A stretch of 64,000 nucleotides of DNA from Vibrio pelagius (GCF_024347575.1 NZ_AP025503.1:682001-746000), one strand, 5' to 3'; counted from the first letter of the stretch, positions 28,616 to 39,051 are shown. The notes: a model not told the origin generated them from the sequence alone. Numbers and translations are program-made.

Positions 28616-29562
28616 TAGACCCCAATAAGAAACAACTCCATGTACTCGGGTTATCAGGCGGTAAAGATAGCGCTGCGTTAGCTATTTACATGCGTGACAA
28701 GCACCCGGAAGTTGATTTGACTTATTACTTTACTGATACCGGTAAGGAATTACCTGAGGTGATTGAGTTTGTAAATCGATTAGAGGGCTATATAGGTAAG
28801 AAAATCATAGATCCCTACGAGGAGATTTGCACGTCAAACCGAGAGAAAAAGGACTTTGATTACTGGTTGAAAGAGCACAATGACTATCTGCCTTCACCAC
28901 AAGCTCGTTGGTGCACTATACAAATGAAGCTCGTTCCATTTGAGAAGTGGATTCAAAAGTATTTAGATGAAGGTTATCAAGTAATTACATATGTTGGCAT
29001 CAGAGCCGATGAGCCTTATCGCGAAGGGTACCAGGCAACAAGTAATCGTGACATTGTTACTGTAATGCCGTTTCGGGATGATGGTATTGATTTGGCGGGC
29101 GTCAAAGATATTTTACAGCAAGCAGATTTGTTCGCTGATACGGAAGAAGCTCGAAATAACCCCAAGAGTGCCCAAGCTCAAGGGTTGCCTGGATATTATG
29201 ATTGGAGGTCGCGTAGTGGCTGTACATTCTGTTTCTATCAAAGAAAAATCGAATGGGTTCGCCTGCGAGAGCGTCATCCAGAGGCATTCGAAGAAGCCAA
29301 AAATTACGAGAAGAGGGCTGAGGATGACGAGGGTAATGGCACATTCTATTGGCTAGGAAAAGATACTCCTTTATCCACACTCGAGGATCCGAAGCGAATT
29401 GCTCGTATAAAATCTGAGCATGATAAGAAACGTGAGCGCTTTTTAAAACGCAAACGAATCAATGTCCTGCAAGTCGATGTAAGTGATGTGGACCGAGATT
29501 TTATGGATGAAATTTACGATGAGCAGGAAGGCGGCGGTGCTTGTGTAGCCTGTTATAAATAA
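28612..29562 (+). CDS. sspD: SspD: DndC-like PAPS-reductase family ATP pyrophosphatase
   Basis: SspD activates the DNA phosphate for sulfur transfer. The PP-loop SGGKDS is at residues 15-20. Cysteines that could hold an iron-sulfur cluster or transfer sulfur are C101 (RWCTIQMK), C204 and C207 (GCTFC), and a C-terminal CVAC pair (C311, C314); C73 is another. This arrangement resembles DndC and other PAPS-reductase-like proteins. The ATG overlaps the sspC stop by four bases. The stop codon is two bases from the start of an IS5-like end sequence, so the original downstream context has been lost. Confidence 0.9.
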   Translation: MIDPNKKQLHVLGLSGGKDSAALAIYMRDKHPEVDLTYYFTDTGKELPEVIEFVNRLEGYIGKKIIDPYEEICTSNREKKDFDYWLKEHNDYLPSPQARWCTIQMKLVPFEKWIQKYLDEGYQVITYVGIRADEPYREGYQATSNRDIVTVMPFRDDGIDLAGVKDILQQADLFADTEEARNNPKSAQAQGLPGYYDWRSRSGCTFCFYQRKIEWVRLRERHPEAFEEAKNYEKRAEDDEGNGTFYWLGKDTPLSTLEDPKRIARIKSEHDKKRERFLKRKRINVLQVDVSDVDRDFMDEIYDEQEGGGACVACYK

Positions 29563-29563
29563 A

Positions 29564-29790
29564 GGCTTTGTTGCATAATTCGCGTGAACTAAGTTATGAC
29601 CTTACGGTGATATCAATGAAAACCACTCAACGATATGTCATCATAGAGCCGGTTTTGTTAACCATTAAGTAATTAACTGGTGAATAAGGCTATAACCAAA
29701 AGGTGAGCGTTGATGCGCTCATTTTTCTCCTATATTGCGCGTGGCTTTGATATCGGTTTGAATTGACGACTAAACTGGTTCTGAGTTCTG
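29564..29790 (-). mobile_element. Remnant of an IS5-family insertion sequence
   Basis: GGCTTTGTTGCATAATTCG at 29564 onward resembles the terminal repeat of IS903/IS5-group elements. On the minus strand at about 29693-29763 a decayed reading frame encodes NSNRYQSHAQYRRK followed by LTFWL, like the N-terminal NW..Y..AL..RGSLTFWID block of these transposases. Stops and missing sequence show only an internally deleted relic remains. The exact right boundary is unclear. Confidence 0.55.
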
Positions 29791-29980
29791 AAACAATGAC
29801 ACAGTCCATGATGGAGCCGTCAGCCTTACAATTGTTACTGACAGCCGATACTTTTAAGGAGTATATGTAGAGCAGCGACTCTGCTAGAAATTTTAAGAGT
29901 TTAGCGGTTCACTACTGGTTCTTCATTCATAATGACTACTGATTAGTGGCGGTATCATGTTCAACAATTCTTCTTGTTCA

Positions 29981-30060
29981 TTACATCTCCGCATACTTTT
30001 TCCTCCACGTGTAGAACATCGCGTGAGAAATGGCATACTTGCGACATATTTTTTAGCAGG
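29981..30060 (-). pseudogene. Fragment of an IS3-family OrfA (helix-turn-helix)
   Basis: The minus strand encodes ICRKYAISHAMFYTWRKKYA followed by EM and a stop, matching the OrfA block that usually reads CRKYGIS..TFY.WRKKYGGM. Upstream residues are out of frame, so this is a relic. With the IS5 remnant it fills the gap between sspD and sspF. Confidence 0.65.
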
Positions 30061-30338
30061 TCAGAGACTCTGTGTATCGACTAATACACAACCCTTAGGA
30101 TTTCCTATCGACTTGAATATAATTTCGAAAACAATGCCAAAAATCGGTAAAGAGTGAAATTGTGAGGTATATCGTACCTTTACCTGCTTGAAAATTATTA
30201 TTTTTTTTGTTTTAGTTAAAATATATACATAGCTTGACGAACACTAGTTGTTTCATTGTAAACCTCAGTTAAAATATCACTAGTGAATAGATATAAGCGT
30301 TTTGTGAAAAATTCGACCATATATGGAAGGAATTGTTA

Positions 30339-32150
30339 ATGTCCTGGAAAATAAACAAATGGATAAAGTATTTAGAAGGTTATTGTCAAGGTAAAAATCA
30401 AATTCAAGACGAATATGTTAGGAAAGTTGCTTCAAACTTAGGGCTAGAGCAACCTTTGAATATTAAGTTTGAATGGCAAAAACAAATAACTCAACAATTT
30501 GAATCTAAGGATAGTCACGGAGTAATAATTCTCACTGGTACAGCTGGGGACGGAAAGACTAAGTTATGCCGGGACATAGTAAAGCAAATTGAAGGAGAGT
30601 TATTTGATGAAGATGACTGGAATAGTAAGAGCTTCTTTAGAAGTAATGAAAAAACCATAGTTAAAGATTTTTCTGAACTTTCTTCAGAAAATACTTCAAT
30701 TATTATCAATGAACTTATTGATGTGTTACGTAATGGCTTTACTAATAAACCTATTTTGATAGCAGTAAATGATGGTATTTTGGTGGATGAAATTGACAGC
30801 TTTATTTCATCAGAAAATGATTTAGACCTAATTAAAAAAGCAAGACAATTAAAAGAAATTATTGAAGATAAGATAAATTTAGGTTTTAGTTCATGTTCTC
30901 AGCAAGAACTCATAAAACTGGTTAATCTTTCTAAATTAAATGCTAAAGATAATTTTTCATTAATTATCGATGAGATTTTGAGTCACTCCGGGTGGGAGTC
31001 ATGTGACTCTTGTGAAGGAAAGAAGTCTAATTATTGTCCTATTTATCAAAAATATAGCCTTCTGAGGTCAAAGCCTCATATTAAAGAGAATCTAAGTAAT
31101 ATTATTTTGCTACTGCAATTGAATAATGAGCATTTTACAATTCGAGAGCTTTTAAATCTCGCTACAAATACTATTTTAGCTTCTACGCCTAAAGCGAAAC
31201 ATTTAAAAGTAACTAAAAAAGAAAATAACTACCAAATTTTCACGTGCAATCGAATAAAAAGGTTAGCTGACCGTGACGGACTCAATTATGAGTCATCAAT
31301 TGAAGTAGGTTTTTGGGGGATGAACCTTGGTCCTCATAAAATGCATAATGCGAGACCATATTCAGAAATTAACAAGCTCAATTTTGGTGAACTATCTACA
31401 AATTATTGGGATAACTTACTAAAATGTAAAGAAAGTAGAGATATTGAAATTCCTTTAGATGATTTTAATGAATTATTTGATTCTAAAAAATCTGTAGAAA
31501 GTGGAATTGATCCTGAACTTTGGGGAGCTATTGTAAGACGCTCAAGAATGCAACTTTATTGCTATCAAAACAATGACGCAAGATCGTATGAGCTTCAAAA
31601 ATTTTCAAGCTTCACTTATTTCAAAAGTAACGTTTATCAAAATCTCGTAGCTAATGATGACTGTGATGATGTTGAAGTGATTTCCCTTATTGTATTGGCA
31701 TTGAACAGGGTATTTCACGGCAGATATATCTCTGAAGGTACAGGGAAAGACCGGTTGTATGTTCCTGAAAAAGATCAAGGTTCGATTACACCCATATCAA
31801 TATTCCATGGTGATGATGTAAGAGATAGAGATATTATTATTAATAAGGTTAAAGGTGATTTTGAGTTAACAGGATCACGAATAGAGCCTGTTATAGAGTT
31901 TTATATTGATCGGGATGTTAAGCTGAAGTTAACTTTAACTGTCGAGCTATTCGACTTTTTACATAAAGTTGCTAAAGGCTCTCCACCAAATACGACTAAC
32001 CCTAGACTTTATAAGAAATTATTAATTTTCAGATCTAAACTAGCTTCCCAAATAAGTAAAAACTCAAGGGCTTCGGGAAAAAGAATAGATACTTATAAAA
32101 TTAACAGTGGAGAGTTTAGGTCTTCAGCTTTAAAGGTAAACCATGGATAG
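30339..32150 (+). CDS. sspF: SspF: DptF-like phosphorothioation-dependent restriction protein
   Basis: The protein resembles DptF/DndF, a component of the three-gene restriction module that attacks DNA lacking phosphorothioates. A P-loop GTAGDGKTK lies near residues 67-75. A CDSCEGKKSNYCPIYQ segment near residue 228 offers four cysteines for a possible zinc or iron-sulfur site. Start is the ATG at 30339 with AAGGA 7 bp upstream; an in-frame TTG two codons earlier is less likely. Codon use is very AT-rich, unlike the flanking chromosome. It overlaps sspG by 8 bp. Confidence 0.85.
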   Translation: MSWKINKWIKYLEGYCQGKNQIQDEYVRKVASNLGLEQPLNIKFEWQKQITQQFESKDSHGVIILTGTAGDGKTKLCRDIVKQIEGELFDEDDWNSKSFFRSNEKTIVKDFSELSSENTSIIINELIDVLRNGFTNKPILIAVNDGILVDEIDSFISSENDLDLIKKARQLKEIIEDKINLGFSSCSQQELIKLVNLSKLNAKDNFSLIIDEILSHSGWESCDSCEGKKSNYCPIYQKYSLLRSKPHIKENLSNIILLLQLNNEHFTIRELLNLATNTILASTPKAKHLKVTKKENNYQIFTCNRIKRLADRDGLNYESSIEVGFWGMNLGPHKMHNARPYSEINKLNFGELSTNYWDNLLKCKESRDIEIPLDDFNELFDSKKSVESGIDPELWGAIVRRSRMQLYCYQNNDARSYELQKFSSFTYFKSNVYQNLVANDDCDDVEVISLIVLALNRVFHGRYISEGTGKDRLYVPEKDQGSITPISIFHGDDVRDRDIIINKVKGDFELTGSRIEPVIEFYIDRDVKLKLTLTVELFDFLHKVAKGSPPNTTNPRLYKKLLIFRSKLASQISKNSRASGKRIDTYKINSGEFRSSALKVNHG

Positions 32151-33657
32151 CTTACACACTTATTCTTCTGAGTTAAAAAAACAATACTCGATAAAACATA
32201 TTCCTATTATTGAAAATATTTGGGGTCACAGATTTAGGCAAGATCAAACCCCATCAATTCTATTTTTTGAGCTTTTATGCATCATTGAAAGTCAGCTTCG
32301 CGCGAAGGAAGCAGGACTAATTGATGCCATTTTTTCTCCAGAAAATAACACTTTGTATTTTAAACATAGACAATTTTTTAAGCTTAGAATTCTTATATAT
32401 CAAAATGAAATATTAGAAACTATCATCAACTCAGAGCTATCAGAAGAGAAGAAATGGCAAAGGCAGTTTGAATACCTTAAAGCAATAGAAGGCGATTTAT
32501 ATAGGTTTTCTGATGATGATATTGATCATATTAAGAACAACTTCGAGTCATTTGATAGCTTTTATATTGCGATAAAAATATTAAGTTCATTGACTTTTGA
32601 TCCTTTATCTAAAAAAAGGTGGACATCAAAGTTCATTTATCCAATATCATCAGATTATGTCTGGTGTGACTTTGATAACAAAAAGTCTACTGAAGACCGA
32701 AGGTTTTTTTGTCGAGGTGGTGAATTAGTGTACCTAATGTTGTGCCGCTCTGACCAAGATACTCGAATTGAATTAGAACAATATTTCGAGTCATGGTTAG
32801 AAAAACAAAACACTTCATTTTCTACCATCGCTAAGTTATTGGTGCGAGAAGAAGAACGTATTCAATTATCTGAAACTAGTCGTAAGAGTCTAGGCTATCT
32901 ACCATATAACTCCCTGAGTCTATTTGATGAGCTTGCCAAAGATTTAAAGCAGGTGCTGTCGTTAGATTTAGAAAGATTAGATAAAGTAAAGGTAATGATT
33001 GACCTCATTGGCTACCATACTGGCAACTATATATTAGCAATTGGTGAAACTTACCATAACAGCTCTGATGCTAAAGAATTAAAACGTCCTACCTATATTT
33101 CAGAGGTTTTGTCCAAGGCAACTAACAGTATTAGAAAAACATCAATTCAAAGCATTTCAACTCAAAGAAATAAGTTGAAAAGGTGTTTAGATTCGAGAGT
33201 TAATGCAGTTATAGAGCTATACGCTTCTGAGCTTGAGAATGTTGAAGAGAGTGAGCGAGAAAGCTTCAAAGAATCAGAAATAAAAAGTGCTCATAAATAC
33301 TTAATAGACCATATTTCAAATTATCCTAATGTTTGTTTTAGAGAAATAGGTTTTTTGTCTAAAAAGAATACAAGAAGCTACAGGTATGTTCTTACTGAAG
33401 ACTTTCTTCACTCACTAGTCGTTACCACTCTTGGCAATAATAAGCGGCTTGAATTTAATAAATTTGTAAAAGTGTTAAAGGATAAATATTCCATTTTTAT
33501 AGATGCCTCTCCTACTGCGCATAATGAATTAATTCAAAGGGATCTAAATCGAAACTCTAAAGAACTTGCTTCTTTGTTGTATCAAATGGGAATGTTAAGG
33601 CACCTATCAGACGCTTGTAGTTATGTAATTAATCCGTACAGGGAGGATTCGGTATGA
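32143..33657 (+). CDS. sspG: SspG: DptG-like phosphorothioation-dependent restriction protein
   Basis: The 504-residue protein sits exactly where dptG/dndG lies, between the F and H genes. Sequence features such as WGHRFRQDQTPS and a charged alpha-helical body fit DptG, a family with no well-understood fold. No catalytic motif is visible to me. Start ATG overlaps the sspF stop by 8 bp and the stop overlaps sspH by 4 bp (ATGA), so FGH are translationally coupled. The identification leans on order and size as much as on sequence. Confidence 0.8.
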   Translation: MDSLHTYSSELKKQYSIKHIPIIENIWGHRFRQDQTPSILFFELLCIIESQLRAKEAGLIDAIFSPENNTLYFKHRQFFKLRILIYQNEILETIINSELSEEKKWQRQFEYLKAIEGDLYRFSDDDIDHIKNNFESFDSFYIAIKILSSLTFDPLSKKRWTSKFIYPISSDYVWCDFDNKKSTEDRRFFCRGGELVYLMLCRSDQDTRIELEQYFESWLEKQNTSFSTIAKLLVREEERIQLSETSRKSLGYLPYNSLSLFDELAKDLKQVLSLDLERLDKVKVMIDLIGYHTGNYILAIGETYHNSSDAKELKRPTYISEVLSKATNSIRKTSIQSISTQRNKLKRCLDSRVNAVIELYASELENVEESERESFKESEIKSAHKYLIDHISNYPNVCFREIGFLSKKNTRSYRYVLTEDFLHSLVVTTLGNNKRLEFNKFVKVLKDKYSIFIDASPTAHNELIQRDLNRNSKELASLLYQMGMLRHLSDACSYVINPYREDSV

Positions 33658-36600
33658 GATCTCTTGCAAAATATTTTTATGAGATTGTTAAAAAAGAATA
33701 TCGAGATTGGTGTGAATCAAATAAAGGAAGTGGAATACCTGGTCGCTTTGTTTTAAAAGAATTTGATGCAAATTTGGTTGAAGAAATTATCAATAATATT
33801 AATTCTAATCATGATTTTCCAATCAAGCCTTTAGGTTCAGATGATGGTTTTATCGTTGTCGTTGAAAAACATGAGCAGTATCAAAATGTTGAAATTGATA
33901 AGCATAGTTTTTCGGAAATGGCTCATGAAAGAAATAGAGAAGGGAATTTCTTTTGCTTAATGTTGATGGCAGAAATTAAGCCTACAATGGAGCAAGTTCG
34001 AGGCATTGATCAAAGTACGGTATTTGAGCAAACCGAAATAACAAAGTGGGTCGAATTGGCGAAGCGCCAACATACTGAGCAAGCTTTCTTTATTGATGAA
34101 TATGTAGCTGAACTTTCTAAGTTTGTCTCTGAGTTAACCAACTCTAAATGGAATGCCAGACCTTTTATTGAAATAGACAAGATTAATGCCTTTATTGATG
34201 GGGTAATTGAAGAAACTATTAGAGATGGAAAGTTTTATTATGCTCTAGGTAAGAGTTGTGTTCACTTAGGCGGTATAAATAGGCTTGAAGAGTTCTTACC
34301 TCTTAAAAACTCGGGCGGTTCATATCGTCGAATATTTAGGTCAATCGTAACTAAAACGTTGTTCAAAGATATAAATTTTTGGCGAGCAATTAATAAAGAC
34401 AAAGAGGTTGAGCTGTCTGAAATAAAAAATAATATCGATACAATTAAGCAATCCGGAAACGACTATGATGAGTTTTGCATAGATATTTTAAAGTATTTTA
34501 CAGCGTTTTATCAAGAAGACAGAAAATTAACTGTCGCTCAAAAACAAGAGTTACAAAAACTTTACGATTGCTCTTTTCCATATCCTTCAGTATTACAGGT
34601 AAAAAGCGCAAAGCCGAAATTTTTATTAGGTGCAGAAACTCAAGTATTCTTAGCTGACAACGATATTGATTTGGAAGAAGAATACATTGAATTACTTGGA
34701 TTAGTAGATAACTCACCGTCTCAGAAACCAGAAATTAACGATCTTAGAAAGTTTTACTTTAGCTATTCCAAGGACATTTCTGAAAACTCAAAGCTAGATA
34801 AAGCGTGGCTGAAAGAAATCACGGGATCTAAAATTACTGAATGTAATGATTTGATAACTGGACTATTAGAGGTTTTATCAAAGTCTGTTTTACTAAATGA
34901 CTTAGGTGATGATGAAATAGTTCTCAGCCTAGCAAAAGATAGGACAAGAAGAAGTTTAGAGCGGAAGAACTGGTATGCAATCAATTACTTTAATAATGAA
35001 TATAAAGATCTAGCGTCCTTTTGGTCTCAGTTCGGAGATAATTTTAAAGTTGAATTTGGCAAAGTCTTCAATGAAGGTTTTGCTTCATCAGTCGACTCAA
35101 AAAATCGAAAAAACGGTGAGTCCAAAGCTGTAAATGAGCTTTCATTTAGAGTTATTAGGCGTAAGAAAGGCGGTGATGACCTTATTGATAGTTGGGAACT
35201 AAAATGGATTTTTAATCCTTATGGATTTGAATCATCTAAATATTTAGATTTTGCAAAAATCTCAGATAGAAAAGGATTTTTTCATAAATACGACCTATCA
35301 TTGGATCCACTCTTTATAAAGAGAGCAGAAAGCACTCCAACAATTACAAACATTCATATGTTTTTAGCTGTAAGCACAAGCATGAAGAAAGGTGCAGTTG
35401 TTAAGAAATCTGATAAAGAAACAGATGTTTTTGAAAAATTATTGGAAGACTTGAAAAACCATAATCACCTTAGCCATGATGGTCATACTCAAGTGATGGA
35501 GTCATTTTCTGACTTTTTCAAATGTTGGAAAAACACAGCAGATTTATTTTACCTTAATCCATTGTGTTCGGTTGATGATGAGCTTGAAGTCAAATTAAGA
35601 AGCCTAATTGAGCTTATATATTCCTTAAGTTCAAGCAAAGAAATAAATAATGCTTTAGTATATGAGTTGTTAAGCGCTCATACGATTAACGTTACAGAAA
35701 ATGCAAATTATTGTATTTACCTTCCGTGGTCTCCGTATAGCCTGTTAATGCAATCTCAAAGAAATCTTATGTTAAAGAATATTAGCTCACAGTTCGCTAA
35801 TAAATCTTTAAGTATTGCGAATAAAAGTGATGGTGTTTTAGCAAAGCTTTTCAGAGAACTTTTTGACAATAATGGTAAAAGCTTGTTTCTTAAGAAACTC
35901 GATGATAACAGCTATTCTGACTTGGTCTCAACAAATTCAAAATCTGGATACTACGAGTTTGGAAAATTAAGTACTTCAAAAAATGCAATAAACGACTCTG
36001 AAATAAAATCAGTTATTAATGCAACGGCTATAAAGTTTTTAGAAACATACCCTAATGAACGCCACCACCTGCAGATATTGTGTATAGGGCTCACTTCTTA
36101 TGAACATTTACTTTCAGTATATGATGAGTTGTTAAAAATATCGGACAATCACGAAGAGAAATTATCAATATCGTTAGTGTTTAATTGTAGTAATCGGAAA
36201 GCTTTAGATAGCGTTTATCAAACTATTTGTGAGAGCTTCGATACTAACCGAGTTGACTCTAATATTACGATTCGGATCGTTAATGATATTGATGAGGTAG
36301 AAGATGGAGAGATAGATCTTATCTATAATTTTGATCCATTATTTGCTCATAATAAAGTTGCAGAGGTTGCTCCTCAGTATATTCAAAGAGAGTTTGATGC
36401 ATTGAGCTGGGAGTATTGTGCATCAAGAAAAGTACCTTCTGATCCTATTGCTAGAAAAACACAGTTTTCGATGAATAACCATGTTAATGATAGTAAAGGG
36501 CAACTTTTTCTGTCTACATTTTTAAAAGTAAATAACCGACATGAGTCAACTTCTTTTTGTAGAGAAGTTAGTCAAGTAGGCTTGAAAGATGAAATATCGA

Positions 36601-38942
36601 AAGGATTAAGTAAGTGTAATTGGCTTATTATTTATGACTATTTATTAAGTAAAGAAACGCTAAATGCATGTAGTGAAAATGATCCGGTAGATAGCTCAGA
36701 TAATAGCCGAAGAGTTTTGAGATATATTCAAGGTGAAGGTAGCAAACGTTCTTTAGCTATTATTACAGATAAAGAAACGCAATATATTACTAAGAATTTA
36801 AACTCTGATATGCGCGATTGGCAACTGGTTCACCCTGAAAAAGTCGAGGATTTAGTTGATAAAATATTCTCTATGTCAAACTCATTCAGCAGTGATACGT
36901 TGCTAAGATCTGTAGGTAACGGTAAGTTTTCTCATGACCTTGTAGGGACTGCGGGAGCTGCTTGGCTTCTTGAGAGCATTTATGACAAAGACTCAAAAAT
37001 TTCAGATATCTTTTGGGTTCACTTAGATGATTATTTAAGCTGGTTTAAATCTTCTATCGAAGATGATGCATTTAAGTCGATTGGCCGAACCGTAAATTAT
37101 ATTTCTGATTTATTGGGGGTTTATATATATCAAAATGAATCGGGTGTTACTACAATCAACTTGATTGTCAGTGAGTCAAAATTAACAAACGGCTCAACAG
37201 AACAGTCCGTTAAATCTTGCAAACAAGTTAAGTCAACTGTTGATCTAATATCATCAATGTTGCGCTCATACGAAGACATTGACTTTGAATATTGGCTGAA
37301 TAAATTCTACGAGTTTATCGTTGGACATTTTAAATTCGATCCTAGTAAGTTTGAGTTCTATGACCTTATCGCATTAGATAAAAAAGCAGTGAATATCAAT
37401 GTTTCAGGGTTATCAGTGGTGTTTCATTACGATAACGCTCAAGTTGGTACGTCTTCAGATGTTGTTTTTGACACTGATTATTTATGCCAACTGAAATTAA
37501 GTTCAGCAGACACAAAGCAAGTATTTCAGTCGCTAGTAGATGAAAGTCCATTAAGGTTATTTGATAGATTTAACTTCTCAAAACTATCGTTAAATAAATC
37601 GATTAATACAGATTCACTTATCGATAATAATGATACAAGCTCCACTGAAAGTGAAAGATTACCCGAAAATTCGTCAGCTACTTTAAGTGAAGTAGAAGAA
37701 AATGTCTCAAATGTTGATAGTCCTGAACCTACTACGGTAGAATATACAAAAGCTCTAGAAAAGGGTGATAAAAGGCTAAGCGGAGAAAAGTCTTCACTGG
37801 AAATAATTAATCACTGTATTGGTTACTTAGAGACGAATATAGATGAAATCGAAAAAAATGAGATCGATATCAATTCAATAAAAGCCAATATTCGTAAGAT
37901 TTTTGGGCACGCAAATCTCCCTTCCAACTTCTCAGAAAGCTTAGTAACTCCAAATTCGATAGTAATTAAGTTGCACGGTGATGTGAATTTAAGCCCTAGT
38001 AAAGTTCTCAAACTTAAAGATAACTTTCTCTCGGTCGTGGGATTGTCACTACGTCGTGTATATCCCGATAAAGGCGTGATGGTACTGGTTTTTGATCGTG
38101 ATAAGCGAGCTACAGTCTATTTTGGTAAGTTACTAAATAATAGTTTAGAAGAACGTAAGGCTACCATAGAGCAAGATTTCAATAATAAGATCATGCTCGG
38201 TCAGGATGAATTTAGTGAAAGTAGCGTTTTCTTTAAATTAGATGGTGCAAGCCCTCATGCCTTAATTGGTGGTCAAACGAAATCTGGTAAATCTATTTTG
38301 ATGAATAATATGATAATCGACTTATTGATGACCAATTCTCCAGATAATTTGAAATTAAGGTTGTTTGACCCTAAGCAAGTTGAGTTTGCGGCATACTCTA
38401 AAGCGCCTCATTTAGCTCATCCAGTTGTGCTAAATAAAGAGGAAGCTGTTGAAAGATTAAAAGAGCTCGAGAGTTTGATGAATGAGCGTTATACGCATCT
38501 CATGACTTTGAATGTTAAAGACTTTGAGGCATACAATCGTAAGTACCCTAGTGAGCGAATGTCTAGAGAAGTGGTCTTTTTTGATGAGCTTGCAGATTGG
38601 ATATTAGATAACGCGTTTAAGGCGGAAGCTAAAGATATTATTGTTCGACTTTCTTCAAAAGGCCGTGCTGCTGGAATACATTTGGTTTTGGCAACACAAC
38701 GGCCTAGTGCTGATGTGGTCTTCCCACTCTTACGGGCAAATTTAGACACCAAAATTGCCTTAAAGGTTGATAGAGATCAGAACTCTGAAATCATTCTAGG
38801 GGAATCTGGGGCAGAAAGTCTGTTGGGATACGGACATGGAATTGTTAAGACTGAGGGAGAAACATACTCGATTCAAGTTGGTTTCACTGATACGCAGGTA
38901 TTTGATGGGCTGGTTGAAAAAGTAGTCGAATATTGGTCATAA
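33654..38942 (+). CDS. sspH: SspH: DptH-like restriction protein with FtsK/HerA-type motor
   Basis: At 1762 residues this is the largest gene in the window. The first 1300 residues have no motif I recognise. A low-complexity acidic linker (Ser/Glu/Asn-rich, about 1320-1370) leads to a C-terminal FtsK/SpoIIIE-like motor: Walker A GGQTKSGKS near 1539-1547, LRLFDPKQVEF, Walker B VVFFDELADW near 1640-1649, and HLVLATQRPSADV. DptH is the probable translocase of the restriction complex, and related SspFGH studies report nicking of unmodified DNA. AT-rich and tightly coupled to sspG. A 252-bp gap follows before sspA. Confidence 0.88.
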   Translation: MRSLAKYFYEIVKKEYRDWCESNKGSGIPGRFVLKEFDANLVEEIINNINSNHDFPIKPLGSDDGFIVVVEKHEQYQNVEIDKHSFSEMAHERNREGNFFCLMLMAEIKPTMEQVRGIDQSTVFEQTEITKWVELAKRQHTEQAFFIDEYVAELSKFVSELTNSKWNARPFIEIDKINAFIDGVIEETIRDGKFYYALGKSCVHLGGINRLEEFLPLKNSGGSYRRIFRSIVTKTLFKDINFWRAINKDKEVELSEIKNNIDTIKQSGNDYDEFCIDILKYFTAFYQEDRKLTVAQKQELQKLYDCSFPYPSVLQVKSAKPKFLLGAETQVFLADNDIDLEEEYIELLGLVDNSPSQKPEINDLRKFYFSYSKDISENSKLDKAWLKEITGSKITECNDLITGLLEVLSKSVLLNDLGDDEIVLSLAKDRTRRSLERKNWYAINYFNNEYKDLASFWSQFGDNFKVEFGKVFNEGFASSVDSKNRKNGESKAVNELSFRVIRRKKGGDDLIDSWELKWIFNPYGFESSKYLDFAKISDRKGFFHKYDLSLDPLFIKRAESTPTITNIHMFLAVSTSMKKGAVVKKSDKETDVFEKLLEDLKNHNHLSHDGHTQVMESFSDFFKCWKNTADLFYLNPLCSVDDELEVKLRSLIELIYSLSSSKEINNALVYELLSAHTINVTENANYCIYLPWSPYSLLMQSQRNLMLKNISSQFANKSLSIANKSDGVLAKLFRELFDNNGKSLFLKKLDDNSYSDLVSTNSKSGYYEFGKLSTSKNAINDSEIKSVINATAIKFLETYPNERHHLQILCIGLTSYEHLLSVYDELLKISDNHEEKLSISLVFNCSNRKALDSVYQTICESFDTNRVDSNITIRIVNDIDEVEDGEIDLIYNFDPLFAHNKVAEVAPQYIQREFDALSWEYCASRKVPSDPIARKTQFSMNNHVNDSKGQLFLSTFLKVNNRHESTSFCREVSQVGLKDEISKGLSKCNWLIIYDYLLSKETLNACSENDPVDSSDNSRRVLRYIQGEGSKRSLAIITDKETQYITKNLNSDMRDWQLVHPEKVEDLVDKIFSMSNSFSSDTLLRSVGNGKFSHDLVGTAGAAWLLESIYDKDSKISDIFWVHLDDYLSWFKSSIEDDAFKSIGRTVNYISDLLGVYIYQNESGVTTINLIVSESKLTNGSTEQSVKSCKQVKSTVDLISSMLRSYEDIDFEYWLNKFYEFIVGHFKFDPSKFEFYDLIALDKKAVNINVSGLSVVFHYDNAQVGTSSDVVFDTDYLCQLKLSSADTKQVFQSLVDESPLRLFDRFNFSKLSLNKSINTDSLIDNNDTSSTESERLPENSSATLSEVEENVSNVDSPEPTTVEYTKALEKGDKRLSGEKSSLEIINHCIGYLETNIDEIEKNEIDINSIKANIRKIFGHANLPSNFSESLVTPNSIVIKLHGDVNLSPSKVLKLKDNFLSVVGLSLRRVYPDKGVMVLVFDRDKRATVYFGKLLNNSLEERKATIEQDFNNKIMLGQDEFSESSVFFKLDGASPHALIGGQTKSGKSILMNNMIIDLLMTNSPDNLKLRLFDPKQVEFAAYSKAPHLAHPVVLNKEEAVERLKELESLMNERYTHLMTLNVKDFEAYNRKYPSERMSREVVFFDELADWILDNAFKAEAKDIIVRLSSKGRAAGIHLVLATQRPSADVVFPLLRANLDTKIALKVDRDQNSEIILGESGAESLLGYGHGIVKTEGETYSIQVGFTDTQVFDGLVEKVVEYWS

Positions 38943-38974
38943 ACAATTCAACTTTCAGCAATGCTGGGGTAATT

Positions 38975-39051
38975 CGCATAGGTTTGACTGTAACAACGGT
39001 ATATGTAACTTCTTTGCTCAACGAAAAGTAAAGAGGAAACAACCTATGCGA
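38975..39051. repeat. 11-bp inverted repeat with 55-bp spacer, upstream of sspA
   Basis: TCGCATAGGTT (38975-38985) is perfectly inverted as AACCTATGCGA (39041-39051). Outside the arms the match continues weakly. It lies between sspH and sspA and could be a structured RNA, a recombination scar or an operator. A second small hairpin (GAACGG / CCGTTC) follows at about 39063-39082. Confidence 0.5.

Noticed and set aside
24386..29562. BREX or DISARM defence system
   Set aside because: A large ATPase with a PAPS-reductase-like protein can suggest BREX, but no pglZ, pglX, brxL or DISARM helicase is present. DUF4007 plus DptFGH point to phosphorothioation.
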